A stretch of DNA of 44,721 bases from contig CACKMG010000006.1 of the NCBI GenBank assembly GCA_902601235.1, positions 1-44,721 of the forward strand. The letters are read 5' to 3'. A program made the translations under genes and the position numbers. Positions within the stretch are counted from its first letter, which is position 1; the number at the start of each line of letters is the position of its first letter. This stretch comes from an uncultured Pelagibacteraceae bacterium. Its GTDB lineage: Bacteria > Pseudomonadota > Alphaproteobacteria > Pelagibacterales > Pelagibacteraceae. The notes under the pieces were generated by a model. It saw only the letters and a list, made by a program, of their open reading frames with translations. It ran no database searches and was not told the DNA's origin. Positions 43,211-44,721 of this stretch are shown in pieces.

Positions 43211-44721
43211 TTATACTTTCCTAATTTTTACAAAAACTCTAAATCCTTTCATAGTTATTCCACTTCTACTTGTCTGCGGAAGTCTCATTGATGATAGTGA
43301 TGCTTGCTCAACCAATTTTTGTTTACTTAAATTTTCGATAAATTTTAAAATATCTTGATCGCTTGCTGCAACACCTTGAATTGTAATCAAGTTGCCACCA
43401 TTATAGTCCACTTGATCAAATCTTAATTTGGTTGGTACACTTGATGCTATTTGTGCCAATATTCTATATGTCAACTCTTTATTTGATTTTAACGTACTAC
43501 TCAATTGTAAAGTTGTTTTCATCAACTTAAACTCTTTCATCGTCTTTTGTAACTCTAATTTTTTTTGTTCATGAGTTTTCATAACAATAGAGTAATCTTT
43601 AAGTTTTTTATTATATGAATGAATATTCCAAAAGGACAAACCAAATAGAATTAAATATAAAGCTGCTATACCAGTTGCTAAACCTTTAAATGCAAAGCTT
43701 GAAATTGCTTTCATTTTTTTCTGTTGGAACATGCTTTTTCTATTTGGAAGTAAATTTATATTTTTTGCTGCCGTAACAAATTTATAATATCCAAATACAT
43801 CAAGTTTTCTAAAGGCCAAACCTATTGCAGTTGCAAGAAAAGATCTGTTATTTAAATTAATTTGTTGATCAAATTGTTGAGGAACTTTTAAACCTTCGAT
43901 TGGATCAAATAAATTAAATCCAACATTTAATAATGCTCTTCTAAAAATAGATAAATAATCTTCAACATTTTCTAAGTCTGAAACTACTTTTAAATTTCTT
44001 ATTCTTTTTTCATATTTTGTCTCAAAATCTTGAACAGCTTGTTTAACTTGAGTTATATATCTTTTAACTAACGCTTCTTTTTCTTCAGCATCATTCGATT
44101 CCAATAAAATTTTTCTATCTTGACCCCTTAAAAAAATGTCGGTAATTATTGGGTTATTATCATACAAAATCATTAAGTAATTTTCATCTAAACCAAATTC
44201 TAAAACTGCAGTTAAGTTTGCATCATCTTTTTTGTTAGTAATTTGGTTAATCTGATCAACTGCGGATTTTAGTGCAAAACACTTGACGTCAATAATAACA
44301 GGATTTAAACCACTATTTTTTACAATTGAAACATAACTGTTTATATCTGCTAATTTAGAAGCTACAAATAAGATATCCATTGTGTTATCTTTTTCATTCC
44401 TATTGATTACTTGATGAAAAATTGAATAATCATCTAAGTTATCAGTAAGCTGTACTAAGTTTTCCCATAATGAATTTGTTTCAATTGCTTTTTGTAATTC
44501 CTCGTCTTTCATCAAAGGAGAAGTAACTACTCTAATAATTGCACTTGTAACAGGAATTGAAATTGCAACGTTACCCACATCTATTTTTGATTTTTGTAAA
44601 GCTAAACTTAATTCCGTTGTAACTTTTTCTGCATTTTCCAACACACTACTTTCATCTGGAATATCAATCTTATGGGCATAAAATTTGTCTAAAACCCACT
44701 GATTTGATTTGTTTAAATTTA
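43211..44721 (-). CDS. Fused PilM-PilN pilus alignment protein, partial
   Basis: Partial at the right edge: the frame is open to the end of the window (VLDKFYAHKIDIPDESS lies before the first GTG at 44644), so the true start is outside. The first part, about 320 residues, is PilM-like, an actin-fold cytoplasmic protein (AISIPVTSAIIRV, VLEFGLDENYLMILYDN, ALLNVGFNLFDPIEGL). It runs on without a stop into a PilN-like part: INLLPNRKSMF, one membrane helix (ATGIAALYLILFGLSFW), a coiled coil and a small periplasmic domain. PilM and PilN are usually separate proteins that bind through the INLLP motif, so this is a natural fusion. Confidence 0.88.
   Translation of the reverse strand, partial: NLNKSNQWVLDKFYAHKIDIPDESSVLENAEKVTTELSLALQKSKIDVGNVAISIPVTSAIIRVVTSPLMKDEELQKAIETNSLWENLVQLTDNLDDYSIFHQVINRNEKDNTMDILFVASKLADINSYVSIVKNSGLNPVIIDVKCFALKSAVDQINQITNKKDDANLTAVLEFGLDENYLMILYDNNPIITDIFLRGQDRKILLESNDAEEKEALVKRYITQVKQAVQDFETKYEKRIRNLKVVSDLENVEDYLSIFRRALLNVGFNLFDPIEGLKVPQQFDQQINLNNRSFLATAIGLAFRKLDVFGYYKFVTAAKNINLLPNRKSMFQQKKMKAISSFAFKGLATGIAALYLILFGLSFWNIHSYNKKLKDYSIVMKTHEQKKLELQKTMKEFKLMKTTLQLSSTLKSNKELTYRILAQIASSVPTKLRFDQVDYNGGNLITIQGVAASDQDILKFIENLSKQKLVEQASLSSMRLPQTSRSGITMKGFRVFVKIRKV

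Overview
The window looks like a piece of a marine SAR11-type (Pelagibacterales) alphaproteobacterial genome. The DNA is very AT-rich, genes are packed with 1-11 base overlaps, no gap without a gene exceeds about 180 bases, and the gene set (glycine-riboswitch-controlled gcvTHP, TRAP and branched-chain amino acid ABC transporters, a TIGR03643-like small protein, an MSHA-like type IV pilus) fits that group. This placement is inference; no rRNA or other phylogenetic marker is present. I see no tRNA, rRNA, CRISPR array, insertion sequence or phage gene.

Region 1 (1-10 kb) is small-molecule metabolism. The gcvT-gcvH-gcvP operon runs leftwards behind a tandem glycine riboswitch and leaves the window inside gcvP. 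Next come an EamA exporter and pxpC-pxpB, facing pxpA across a 27-base gap; together these encode 5-oxoprolinase. pxpA is followed by a secreted TPR protein. A dctPQM TRAP transporter follows, with a strong hairpin between the binding-protein gene and its permease genes.

Region 2 (10-25 kb) is amino acid traffic. A TerC-family gene and a rightward livJ-type binding protein gene are followed by one almost unbroken leftward gene string (24115 to 12086). It holds a second binding protein, a full liv permease/ATPase set, an unknown secreted protein, AzlCD, a glutarate 2-hydroxylase (CsiD/GlaH), a ProC-like reductase, a second liv set and a 23-residue membrane peptide. A LysE exporter gene carries a terminator-like hairpin immediately before its start codon. 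A TIGR03643-like gene and a glutaredoxin gene follow.

Region 3 (25.5-37.4 kb) is the most unusual part. It contains two membrane-bound SpoIIE/RsbU-type serine phosphatases: one is a CHASE2 sensor fused to the phosphatase, the other is a complete ammonium transporter (Amt) fused to the phosphatase. Two tandem RsbV-like STAS proteins and one RsbW-like anti-sigma kinase complete a partner-switching set, but no sigma factor is present. The same stretch holds a FecR-domain protein with a tail of about 150 residues that is mostly lysine, a TPR/beta-barrel outer membrane protein, a propeller autotransporter, a lipoprotein and two pilins. I suggest an envelope- and ammonium-sensing partner switch tied to surface structures.

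Region 4 (37.4-44.7 kb) is an MSHA-like type IV pilus assembly operon read leftwards: a fused PilM-PilN (running off the right edge), PilO, PilP, an MshL-type secretin, an MshE/PilB ATPase and a PilC/MshG platform protein. PilC is split by a one-base frameshift at about 37930. The pilins in region 3 probably feed this machine.
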